Positions 6,497 to 13,503 of a DNA stretch of 13,503 bases are shown piece by piece (the stretch's first letter is position 1; every line of letters starts with the position of its first letter). Below the pieces are notes generated by a model. The model had not been told where the DNA came from, ran no database searches, and saw nothing but the letters and a program-made list of their open reading frames with translations. Source of the stretch: CAYWTX01 sp964461295 (lineage in GTDB: Bacteria > Planctomycetota > Phycisphaerae > SM23-33); contig CAYWTX010000532.1 in NCBI GenBank assembly GCA_964461295.1, forward strand, positions 1-13,503. The letters are read 5' to 3'. A program made the position numbers and the translations under genes.

Positions 6497-7303
6497 TCAC
6501 GATCTCAACTGTTCGGCATACGCCTTCGGCGATTCGGTCTTGGCGAGGACGGCGAGCAGGACGCGGTTGGCGCCCGCTTCCAGGAGGGCGCGTGCGGCCT
6601 CGTTGGCGGTGGCGCCGGTGGTCGTCACGTCGTCCACCAGCAGGATGGCGGCGCCTCGCACGCCCGCGGCGCTGCCGCAGACAGCGAAGGCGCCGTGCAT
6701 GTTCTCCAGGCGGCGCGTCCGCGGCAGGCCGACCTGCGCGGCCGTGTTGCGGACTCGGCGCAGCTCGATGCCCAGCGGCACGTCGAGGGCCGCGGCCAGG
6801 CGGGAAGCGACGGCCTGGGCGTGGTCGAAGCCGCGCGACACTCGGCGCAGCCAGTGCATGGGCACGGGCACGACGGCGTCGGGCAGGACGTGGCCGCAGC
6901 CGGCCCGCACGCGGGCGGCGAGCAGTTCAGCCATGTGCCGGCGCACGCCGTGCCGGCGGCGGTACTTCAGCCCGCGCACCAGGCCCCGCAGCGGGCCGGT
7001 GTATGGGCCCAGGCGGAAGACATGTGCGAATCGCGGCAGCGGGCCGGGGCAGCGCGGACAGCCGGACTCGTAGGGCGGGATGTTGGGGCCGATGGTCGAG
7101 CCGCACCGCGGGCAGTAGGGCAGGGCGGCCAGCGAAAGCAACTCCAGCGTGCACGGCTCGCAGAGCCCCTCCGCCGCCGCGGTTGCCGCCTCACAGGCGG
7201 CGCAGACGTCGGGAAGGACCAGGTCGGCCAGGCCCGCCAGGAATCGACGGAGCGTGCCGGGAAGGGCGCCGGGGGCGACGGATGACCTGCCTGCAAGGGA
7301 CAT
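6497..7303 (-). CDS. comF: ComF family protein (zinc-finger and phosphoribosyltransferase fold)
   Basis: A 268-residue protein, a little longer than typical ComF (about 220-240). The N-terminal part has four CxxC pairs: C34/C37, C48/C51, C64/C67 and C82/C85, a likely zinc-ribbon pair. Further motifs are VPVPMHWLRRVSRGFDHAQ at 145-163, the RNTAAQVGLPRTRRLEN stretch at 185-201, and the phosphoribosyl-pyrophosphate loop VDDVTTTGAT at 223-232. ComF is needed for DNA uptake in some bacteria and has links to DNA repair. No other competence gene is in this window, so its role here is unproven. The ATG at 7303 lacks a clear SD. A weak pair, TTGCCG, 18 bases, TATCCT (7346-7317), sits very close before it. 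The gene is divergent from the channel gene across 95 bases. Confidence 0.9.
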   Translation of the reverse strand: MSLAGRSSVAPGALPGTLRRFLAGLADLVLPDVCAACEAATAAAEGLCEPCTLELLSLAALPYCPRCGSTIGPNIPPYESGCPRCPGPLPRFAHVFRLGPYTGPLRGLVRGLKYRRRHGVRRHMAELLAARVRAGCGHVLPDAVVPVPMHWLRRVSRGFDHAQAVASRLAAALDVPLGIELRRVRNTAAQVGLPRTRRLENMHGAFAVCGSAAGVRGAAILLVDDVTTTGATANEAARALLEAGANRVLLAVLAKTESPKAYAEQLRS

Positions 7304-7398
7304 AGGACTCGCCGCAAGGATACGCCCGACGCCCTGGCGGCGGCAAGAGTGGATTGCCGCGCTCGATTTTGCCCCATCGTTTCTGCTAAGAATGAGCC

Positions 7399-10300
7399 AT
7401 GTTCACGTACTTGAGACCCCCAACCGTAGCCGCGTTGCTCGTTGGCCTGGCCTTCGGCGTGACGGCGGGCGTGGCCGCGGGGGCAACGTCGGAGCCTTCC
7501 ACGCAGGCGACGCAGCCGGCGAGCCAGCCGGTCTGCACCCAGCCGTCCACGCAGGCGACGCAACCGGCGAGCCAGCCGTCGGCGCTGACGCGGATGACGC
7601 TGGCCAGCGTGCAGACGCGGCGCAAGCGCGTGCAGGATGCGCCGCACCTGTCTGCCGAGGCCAAGGCGCAGGTCGACGCGGTCTACGAGAAAGTCGAGCA
7701 GGAGCTGAAGTTGCAGGAGACGCTCCAGGCCGACATGGATCGCGCCAAGGAGCAGGCAGAGAGATACGTCGCCGCGGCCGCCGCCGCGCGCGAAGGCTTG
7801 GCCGCCGCGGCGTCGCAGCCGGGGCCGGCAACGGCGGCGAGTCTTCCGGCCGATGCCAACAGTCTGGACGACGCGGAGTTTGCCGACCGGCTCCGGAGCG
7901 TTCAGGCGGGCGTGCGGGCGGCCGAGGCGGATCTCGCCGAGAAGCGGAAGAAGGTGACGTCGGCGAGCGACAGCCTGCGGTCGCTGGGCGAAGCGGAGAA
8001 GAGCCTGGAGGCGCGGCGGACGGAGGCGACGCGGCGGGTGGGGGAGTTGGGGGAGCAGCTTGTGCAGGTGAGCGCCAATGCGGGCAATGCGTTGCCGGAG
8101 ATGGCGAGTGTGAATCGGCAGTTGCTGCTGGCCGAGCGGCAGCGGCGGCGGCAGGAGTTGGAGACGTTGGAGAAGTCGCGTGAGAACCTGCCGCTTCGGC
8201 GCGAGGCGCTGGAGGCCGAGAAGGCGCTGGCGGCGCGGCAGGTCGCGTCGCTGGAGCGTCAGGCGGGGGCCATGCGTGGGGGCCTGGAGGCGCTGCAGCA
8301 GGTGAGCGACCAGCGGCTCAAGCGGGCCAAGGAGTTGGCGCTGCGCCAGGCGGCCGCCCAGCATCCGGTGGTGGGTCTCTTGGCGGCGGAGGACTTGGCG
8401 CTGACACGTCTGGCGGTGGGCGAGGGCGGTCGGGCGGGGCTTCGGGAGGAGTTGCGGCGGGCGAGCGGCCGCCTGGAGGCGGTGCGGCGGCAGATGGCGA
8501 AGATTGCGCGGGACCGCGAGTCGATCCAGGAGAAGGTCCGCGTGGTGGGGATGACCGACACGATCGGGCTGCTGCTGAGGCAGCACCGTTCGGAGCTGCC
8601 CGAGGCCCGGGGCATTCGCGGGGAGATCGCCGCCCGTCAGGACGCGGTCGTCCAGGCGGAGCTGAAGCGTTTGGAGTTGAGGGATCGGCTGGAGTTGCTG
8701 AGCGACCTGGAAGCGCAGGTGGCGTTGCGGATGGCGGCGGCGTCGGGGCTGGATGAGGCAAGGCGTGAGCACGTCCGCTTGCAGGTGGCGCAGCGGTTGG
8801 AGGCGATTCGCGGCACGCTGGCGGGCACGGGGCAGGTCAAGGGCCTGGTGGCGTTGCAGGAGGAGTACGCCGGCGCTCTGACGTTGCTGGACGTGGAGCA
8901 GACGCGGCTGATCGGGCAGGCGGAGCAGTTCGCGAAGTTCATTGACGAGCACGTGCTGTGGATCCGCAGCACGCGGGCGGTGGACCTGGGGACGCTTCGG
9001 GACGTGCCGGCGGCGGCGGAATGGCTGACGTCGCCGGGCAACTGGCGACAGGCGGGCAGCGCGCTGTGGCAGGACGTGCGGAACCATCCGGTGTTGGACG
9101 GCTTGCTGGCGGCGGCGTTGGCGGCGTTGGCGGCGGGGGCGCGCCGGTTGTGGCGGCGCCGCGGCGAGGCGCCGGCCCGGGCCCGGGCGTGGGCCGGGGC
9201 GCCGGCGGTGCGGCTGGCGCGCGCACAGGCGGGTGCGGCCGGCATGGCGATGTGGGTGCCGGCGGCGATGCTGGCGGCGGCGTGGCGGATGGGCCAGGGC
9301 GACCAGGCGGGTCCGTTCGCGCGGGCGATGTCGGAAGGTCTGGCCGCGGCGGGTTGGTTCCTGCTGCCGCTGATGCTGCTGCGAACGGTGTGCGCCCGAG
9401 GCGGACTGGGCGAACAGGAGTTCGCCTGGTCGAGGGCGGGGACCGGGCTGGCCCGGCGAGCGGCGGGGCGGCTAGCGGCGGCGGGAACGCCGCTGGTGCT
9501 GCTGGTGGTGTTGCTGGAGGCGGGCGGGCGGCAGGAATGCAACGTTTCGTTGGGGCGGATGCTGTTCGTATTGACGATGGCGGCGCTGGCGTTGGCGACG
9601 GGGCACGTGCTGCGTCCGCGCGGGCCGGTGATGGCGGCGTTGGCGGCGGGGCGGCGCGACTCGCTGTGGTATCGCTTGCGGCTGGTGTGGCTGGCGCTGG
9701 TGCTGGCCGGGCCGTGGGCGTTGGCGGCGCTGGCGCTGGCGGGCTACTACTACAGCGCCATGCACGTGGCGTGGCGGCTGCTGGCGCAGGTGTGGCTGGC
9801 GGTGGGGCTGCTGGCGGCCCACGGCCTGCTGCGGCGCTGGGCGGAGATCCTGCGGCGGATGGCGTCGGGGGCCGCGCCGCAGGCCGACGCGTCGGTGGAG
9901 GCCGAGACGCCCGAGCAGCGCCTGGAGCGTGCCGACACGCAGGCGCGGCGGCTGATGCGGACGCTGGCGGGGCTGGCGCTGGTGCTGGGGTCGCTGGCGA
10001 TCTGGTCGGACGTGATGCCCGCGCTGGGCTTGATCGGGCGCGTCGAGTTGTGGCGAACGAGCTACGGCGGCGACGCGGCGGCGGTGCCCGTCACGCTGGC
10101 CGACGCGGCGTTGGCGATGATCGTCTTCCTGGCGACGGTGGCGGTCAGCCGCAACGTGTCGGGCATCCTGGAGATCGCCTTTCTGCACCGGCTGAACATC
10201 ACGTCCGGCGGGCGGTACGCGGTCGTCGCCATCGCCCGCTACGCGGTCGTCGTCATCGGCGTCGTCGCGGGCTTCCACGCCATCGGCGTCACTTGGCGGC

Positions 10301-10947
10301 ACGTGCAGTGGATCGTGGCGGCCGTGTCGCTGGGCCTGGGCTTCGGCTTGCAGGAGATCTTCGCCAACTTCATATCGGGGCTGATCGTGCTGGTGGAGCG
10401 GCCGATTCGCGTGGGCGACATGGTGACGGTGGGGCCGGTCACGGGGCGTGTGACGAACATCCGCATGCGGGCAACCACCATCCAGGGGCTGGACCGCAAG
10501 GAACTGGTGGTGCCCAACAAGGAGTTCATCACCGGCCAACTCGTGAACTGGTCGCTGAGCGACGAGGTGGTCCGCCTGTCGGTGAAGGTCGGCCTGGCGT
10601 ACGGTTCGGACACGCGGCAGGCCCGCGAGCTGATGCTGAAGGTCGCCGGCGACAACCCGCGGGTGCTGAGCGACCCGCCGCCGCAGGTGCTGTTCACCGA
10701 CTTCGGGGCCAGTTCGCTGGACTTCGAGCTGCGGGCGTTCGTGGGCGACGTGGACGATTACCCGCGGGCGATCGACGAGCTGCACCAGGGCATCGACGAC
10801 GCGTTCCGCCAGGCGGGGCTGTCCATGTCGTTCCCGCAGATGGACGTGCACGTGGTGGACCTGCCGCGCAAACTGGAGGAGGCCAAGGCGGCGACGGGTG
10901 CGGACTCCGGTCGCGTCCCGGACGCCCCCAAACCAGACCGCCAGTAA
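7399..10947 (+). CDS. MscK/MscM-like large mechanosensitive channel of the MscS family
   Basis: A 1182-residue protein, similar in size to E. coli MscK (1120). A signal peptide covers about 1-29 (LLVGLAFGVTAGVAAGA). A Ser/Thr/Gln/Pro-rich stretch (about 32-62) follows, then a long Glu/Arg/Ala-rich region to about 560, predicted periplasmic alpha-helical coiled coil. About 11 membrane segments follow: near 567-583, 612-632, 644-664, 693-709, 721-738, two within 761-812, 853-879, 898-918, 939-963 and the pore helix. The pore region GLGFGLQEIFANFISGLIVL starts at about 978 and is a near-exact MscS TM3 signature. The cytoplasmic beta domain (RVGDMVTVGPVTGRVTNI) and alpha/beta tail (to about 1155) complete the family fold. 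It should release solutes on hypo-osmotic shock. The ATG at 7399 precedes the signal peptide directly, with no strong SD. Confidence 0.93.
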   Translation: MFTYLRPPTVAALLVGLAFGVTAGVAAGATSEPSTQATQPASQPVCTQPSTQATQPASQPSALTRMTLASVQTRRKRVQDAPHLSAEAKAQVDAVYEKVEQELKLQETLQADMDRAKEQAERYVAAAAAAREGLAAAASQPGPATAASLPADANSLDDAEFADRLRSVQAGVRAAEADLAEKRKKVTSASDSLRSLGEAEKSLEARRTEATRRVGELGEQLVQVSANAGNALPEMASVNRQLLLAERQRRRQELETLEKSRENLPLRREALEAEKALAARQVASLERQAGAMRGGLEALQQVSDQRLKRAKELALRQAAAQHPVVGLLAAEDLALTRLAVGEGGRAGLREELRRASGRLEAVRRQMAKIARDRESIQEKVRVVGMTDTIGLLLRQHRSELPEARGIRGEIAARQDAVVQAELKRLELRDRLELLSDLEAQVALRMAAASGLDEARREHVRLQVAQRLEAIRGTLAGTGQVKGLVALQEEYAGALTLLDVEQTRLIGQAEQFAKFIDEHVLWIRSTRAVDLGTLRDVPAAAEWLTSPGNWRQAGSALWQDVRNHPVLDGLLAAALAALAAGARRLWRRRGEAPARARAWAGAPAVRLARAQAGAAGMAMWVPAAMLAAAWRMGQGDQAGPFARAMSEGLAAAGWFLLPLMLLRTVCARGGLGEQEFAWSRAGTGLARRAAGRLAAAGTPLVLLVVLLEAGGRQECNVSLGRMLFVLTMAALALATGHVLRPRGPVMAALAAGRRDSLWYRLRLVWLALVLAGPWALAALALAGYYYSAMHVAWRLLAQVWLAVGLLAAHGLLRRWAEILRRMASGAAPQADASVEAETPEQRLERADTQARRLMRTLAGLALVLGSLAIWSDVMPALGLIGRVELWRTSYGGDAAAVPVTLADAALAMIVFLATVAVSRNVSGILEIAFLHRLNITSGGRYAVVAIARYAVVVIGVVAGFHAIGVTWRHVQWIVAAVSLGLGFGLQEIFANFISGLIVLVERPIRVGDMVTVGPVTGRVTNIRMRATTIQGLDRKELVVPNKEFITGQLVNWSLSDEVVRLSVKVGLAYGSDTRQARELMLKVAGDNPRVLSDPPPQVLFTDFGASSLDFELRAFVGDVDDYPRAIDELHQGIDDAFRQAGLSMSFPQMDVHVVDLPRKLEEAKAATGADSGRVPDAPKPDRQ
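7495..7578 (+). repeat. Two in-frame copies of a 36-base direct repeat in the channel gene
   Basis: Bases 7495-7530 and 7543-7578 match at 34 of 36 positions, with 12 bases between them and a 48-base period. They encode two copies of PSTQATQPASQP. The length is a multiple of three, so gain or loss of a copy would keep the frame. It forms the flexible linker between signal peptide and coiled coil. Confidence 0.85.
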
Positions 10948-11061
10948 CGCCTCACGAAGGCGCCCCTATCGCTTCGCTTGCGCCCAAAAACCGTGAGTAC
11001 AGACGCACTTCTTTCGTCAAACGCGGCCGGGACGACCTGGGGTACGTCCGATTGACGCTCG

Positions 11062-11095
11062 CGAAAAAAATGCGCCCACAGGCGGACCTTTTTCG
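11062..11095. terminator. Candidate bidirectional terminator between the channel and HAD genes
   Basis: CGCC/GGCG (11073-11076 and 11081-11084) closes a four-base CACA loop. After two mismatches, a CGAAAAA run (11062-11068) pairs with TTTTTCG (11089-11095). Reading plus, a T run follows the stem; reading minus, the A run becomes the U-tract. It sits between two convergent genes, at 114 bases after the channel stop and 27 bases after the HAD stop. The GC stem is short, so efficiency is doubtful. The rest of the 175-base gap (10948-11122) holds no gene that I can support. Confidence 0.4.
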
Positions 11096-11122
11096 GGATT
11101 CTGGCGTCACGCCGGCGAAAAG

Positions 11123-11992
11123 TTACCCAGTTTGCGCATTTTGTGCAGATTGCCGCTTGAACAGCCGTTGCAGCGAATCCACGCTGACCTCGCGCAGGCC
11201 GGCGACGTTCGCGTCGGCACCCCCTGCGGCCGGGCCGACGCCCAGCGCCACCATGCCCGCGCGGTGGATGGCGTCGATGCCCGCCTCGGCGTCCTCGACG
11301 CCGATGCAGTCCCAGGGCGCCACGCCCAGACGCAGCGCCGCCAGCAGGAAGCCTTGCGGGTTCGGCTTGCCCTTTGCGGCGCTGCCCCCGTCGATCACGG
11401 CGTCGAAGTGTCCGGCCAGGCCCGTCCGCTCCAGCACCAGGCCGGCGTTCCTGCTGGCCGAGGCCAGGCCGGCGCGGACGCCCGCCGTTTCCAGCGCACC
11501 CAGCAATTCTTTGCCCCCGGGCAGCACGTCCGCCGGCGTCATCCGCGAGACCAACTCGACGTAACGGGCGTTCTTGCCCGCGCACTGGGCCTCGAACGTC
11601 GCCTCGTCCGGCAACGGCCTGCGGTTGTGGCGATAGATGATCTTGAGGCTCTCGGCCCGCGACACGCCGCGAAGCCGGTGGTTTACCTTTTCGCTGAATT
11701 TCAGGTTCAGTTCGTCGGCCAGGGCCTTCCACGCCTGGTAGTGGAAGCGGTCGGTGGCGACGATCACGCCGTCGAGGTCGAAGATCACGGCCCGCAGCGC
11801 GCGGCCGTCGGCGGCGTCCAGGTGCGGGAACGTCCACTTCACGCCGGGCGCCAGGGCGTGCGCCAGCCCGCCCACGACGACCTTCGCGGCGATCGCGCCG
11901 TGATTGACGAGCGTAACGCCGGCCGGTCGCACGACGGCCTCGATGACGCTGGCATCGGTCTGGAAATCGTATTGGATGATTGGATCGACCAT
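11123..11992 (-). CDS. Beta-phosphoglucomutase-like HAD-superfamily hydrolase with N-terminal extension
   Basis: A 289-residue protein. Residues 68-280 form a HAD subfamily I enzyme: AVIFDLDGVIVATD with nucleophile D72 and general acid/base D74, HYQAWKAL (84-91) and HRLRGVSRAESL (105-116) of the cap as in beta-phosphoglucomutase, ASAS motif II at 177-180, KGKPNPQGF with K209, and GVEDAEAGI with E233-D234. It should interconvert beta-glucose 1-phosphate and glucose 6-phosphate, the product step after a disaccharide phosphorylase. A related sugar-phosphatase is possible. Typical enzymes are about 215-225 residues; the first 67 are extra and predicted beta-rich, ending GGLAHALAPGVKWTF. The ATG at 11992 is used; no SD is seen. 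A TTGGCC, 17 bases, TACGAT pair (12030-12002) lies so close that the transcript could be nearly leaderless. Upstream in-frame starts add only a low-quality sequence. Confidence 0.88.
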   Translation of the reverse strand: MVDPIIQYDFQTDASVIEAVVRPAGVTLVNHGAIAAKVVVGGLAHALAPGVKWTFPHLDAADGRALRAVIFDLDGVIVATDRFHYQAWKALADELNLKFSEKVNHRLRGVSRAESLKIIYRHNRRPLPDEATFEAQCAGKNARYVELVSRMTPADVLPGGKELLGALETAGVRAGLASASRNAGLVLERTGLAGHFDAVIDGGSAAKGKPNPQGFLLAALRLGVAPWDCIGVEDAEAGIDAIHRAGMVALGVGPAAGGADANVAGLREVSVDSLQRLFKRQSAQNAQTG

Positions 11993-12086
11993 GGTCGAGG
12001 CATCGTACCTGCGGCGGGGGCACAGGCCAAGCGCAAACGCGAACAGAAACAACGATGGACACCGAGGAATTCCGATGGGGAAGTGC

Positions 12087-13503
12087 CTATCGCTTCGGCC
12101 CGTGTTCCCCCCGGTTGTTCCTGTTGTCGGCGGCTTGCCTGGCGGCGGCGCCGGCGCGAATCTCGCCGGCCGTCTTGGCCCCGTGGTCGCGGAGCAGACG
12201 GTCGATCGGGGAACCCGGCGGCGCCAGGTCCAGCGGCGCCTTGCCGTCTTCGGACACTGCGTTAGCGTTCGCGCCGGCCTCCAGCAGCAGGCGGGCGACG
12301 GCCGCGTGTCCGGGCCCGGCGGCGGCGTGCAGGGCGGTGTAGCCCTTCCAGCCGGGGGCCTTGGCGTCGGCCCCGTGGGCGAGCAGGAGGCGGACCATCT
12401 CGACGTGCCCGGCGTGGGCGGCGCTGGCGAGCATCGTTCCGCCGCCCTCGTTGGACACGTTGGGATTGGCGCCTTTGCTCAGCAGGAAGCGGACCATGTC
12501 CACCCGCCGCAGCGACACGGCCGCCCCCAGCGGCGAGTCGCCCCAGTGGTTGCGCATCTCCAGAGGCGCCCCGGCGGCGAGCAGCAGCCTGACCGCCTCG
12601 ATCGACCCGCCGCTGGCGGCCGTGTGCAGGGGCGTCTGCTGCCAGCGGTCGGTCGTAGTGAGCGGCGAGCCGGCCTTCAGGAGCATGGCCACGACGTCCG
12701 CGGCGTCTCGCCCCGCGGCCGCGATCAGGGGGGTCTGGCCCTGCCGCCCGGCAGCGTTGGCGTCGGCCCCATGGGCCAGCAGCAGCCGGCCGAGTTCGGC
12801 CGCGCCGCCGCCCAGGACGTGCAGCGGGCGCAGGCCGTCGCCATCGGCGGCGTTGACGTTCGCTCCGCGGGCGATGAGCACGCGGGCGACGTTCAGTCGG
12901 CCCAGCGCGGAGGCGTAGTGCAGCGGGGTCGTGCCGAAGCGGTTGACGGCGCTCGGATCGGCTCGGTGGGCAAGCAGCAGCTCGGCCGCGGCCGAACTGC
13001 CCGCGACGGCCGCGCGGTGCAGAGGGGTGTCGCCGGCGCAGTTGCGGGCCGAGGGTCTGGCGCCGGCCGACAGCAGGGCCGCGACGACCTCGGCGCCGCC
13101 GCGTTCGGCGGCGCGGTGGAGCGGGGTGCAACCGAACCGGTCCGCGGCGTTGGCGTCGGCGCCGGCGGCGAGAAGCCGGCACACGGCGCCCGCCTGCCCG
13201 CGCCAGGCCGACCAGTGCAGCGCGGTGGCTCCGAACGCCAGCGGGTCGGCGGCCGGGGCAGGCGCGGGGTCCCCGGCCGGCTGCTGCGGCGCCGAAAGTT
13301 GGCCCGCGACCACCGGCCGGGGCGGCAGCCGGCCCGCGGTCGCCGAACGGATCACGGCCGCGACCGCGTCATGTTTGTTGCGGAGGGCGAAGTCCAGCGG
13401 GGTCAGGCCGGCGGCGCTGACGGCGTTGGCGTCGGCGCCGGCCGTCAACAACAGGTCCACCACTGGCCCGCAGCCGCTGCCGGCCGCGAAGTGCAGCGGG
13501 GTG
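12087..13503 (-). CDS. Ankyrin-repeat protein, N-terminus outside the window
   Basis: At least 471 residues are visible. The frame runs off the right edge: upstream of the in-frame GTG at 13463 it still reads TPLHFAAG, an ankyrin helix start, so that GTG is an internal valine. I count about 13 units of roughly 33 residues with TPLHxAAxxG and LLLxxGADxNA patterns. After the second unit lies a Pro/Ala-rich linker of about 37 residues (GRLPPRP to PAPAPAADP, about 13400-13270). The last unit (APLDLAPPGSPIDRLL) looks like a capping repeat, and the tail is charged and probably disordered. Ankyrin arrays bind other proteins; no enzymatic domain is visible and the partner is unknown. The missing 5' end prevents a call on export. 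Its stop is 94 bases before the HAD start on the same strand, too far to imply coupling. Confidence 0.93.
   Translation of the reverse strand, partial: TPLHFAAGSGCGPVVDLLLTAGADANAVSAAGLTPLDFALRNKHDAVAAVIRSATAGRLPPRPVVAGQLSAPQQPAGDPAPAPAADPLAFGATALHWSAWRGQAGAVCRLLAAGADANAADRFGCTPLHRAAERGGAEVVAALLSAGARPSARNCAGDTPLHRAAVAGSSAAAELLLAHRADPSAVNRFGTTPLHYASALGRLNVARVLIARGANVNAADGDGLRPLHVLGGGAAELGRLLLAHGADANAAGRQGQTPLIAAAGRDAADVVAMLLKAGSPLTTTDRWQQTPLHTAASGGSIEAVRLLLAAGAPLEMRNHWGDSPLGAAVSLRRVDMVRFLLSKGANPNVSNEGGGTMLASAAHAGHVEMVRLLLAHGADAKAPGWKGYTALHAAAGPGHAAVARLLLEAGANANAVSEDGKAPLDLAPPGSPIDRLLRDHGAKTAGEIRAGAAARQAADNRNNRGEHGPKR

Noticed and set aside
6497..7303. Competence or DNA-uptake locus formed with the pilin-like gene
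   Set aside because: The pilin-like protein has the planctomycete H-X9-DG architecture rather than that of competence pilins. No ComEA, ComEC, PilQ or pilus ATPase gene is present.
6967..9087. 706-residue minus-strand open frame
   Set aside because: It is composed of Arg/Pro/Leu-rich shadow sequence antisense to the channel gene, and it overlaps the well-supported ComF start and intergenic region.
8958..11564. 868-residue plus-strand open frame inside and beyond the channel gene
   Set aside because: It is a Gly/Ala/Arg-rich shadow in another frame of the channel gene, then antisense to the HAD gene. The channel frame has the recognisable domains.
10966..12097. A 12-base string, CCTATCGCTTCG, at about 10966 and again at about 12086
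   Set aside because: It is short and made of common codon-like triplets. The second copy includes the ankyrin stop, and I found no further copy or flanking similarity, so chance is enough.

Overview
The window is very GC-rich, with strong G/C bias at third codon positions, and packed with genes on both strands. The clearest lineage marker is a prepilin-like protein at 3402-4466 (minus). It has an N-terminal GFSLIELL methylation motif and a C-terminal H-X9-DG motif, a combination greatly expanded in Planctomycetota. A paralogue-rich type of UroD-fold protein, a GH1 glycosidase and a long MscK-like channel fit a free-living planctomycete, perhaps of the Phycisphaerae. The phylum is an inference; the class is a guess.

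Layout, left to right. The 3' tail of an unidentified plus-strand gene occupies 2-91, followed by about 190 bases with no recognisable feature. A GH1 beta-glycosidase (283-1581, minus) is divergent from a UroD/MtaA-like gene (1693-2826, plus). A small membrane-anchored protein (2848-3387, plus, probable TTG start) follows, probably in the same transcript. Convergent with these is the H-X9-DG pilin-like gene (3402-4466, minus), which has a good SD and a plausible sigma70 promoter. Next is a secreted L,D-transpeptidase (4625-5626, minus). A small mobile island follows: a Y1/HUH REP-associated tyrosine transposase (5827-6429, minus) with four copies of a 29-base imperfect palindrome, three in the leader of the transpeptidase gene and one just upstream of the transposase. 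A ComF-type phosphoribosyltransferase (6497-7303, minus) is divergent from a 1182-residue MscK-like mechanosensitive channel (7399-10947, plus). A candidate bidirectional terminator separates the channel from a beta-phosphoglucomutase-like HAD enzyme with an unusual N-terminal extension (11123-11992, minus). An ankyrin-repeat protein (12087 to beyond the right edge, minus) closes the window.

The genes do not form one pathway. The GH1 enzyme and the beta-phosphoglucomutase-like enzyme could both serve disaccharide or oligosaccharide use, but they are 9.5 kb apart and not co-transcribed. The transpeptidase and the channel both concern the cell envelope. I see no phage defence system, CRISPR array, integron or RNA gene. 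The most distinctive structure is the transposase and its REP-like palindromes, one of which supplies the last four codons and the stop of the transposase gene.
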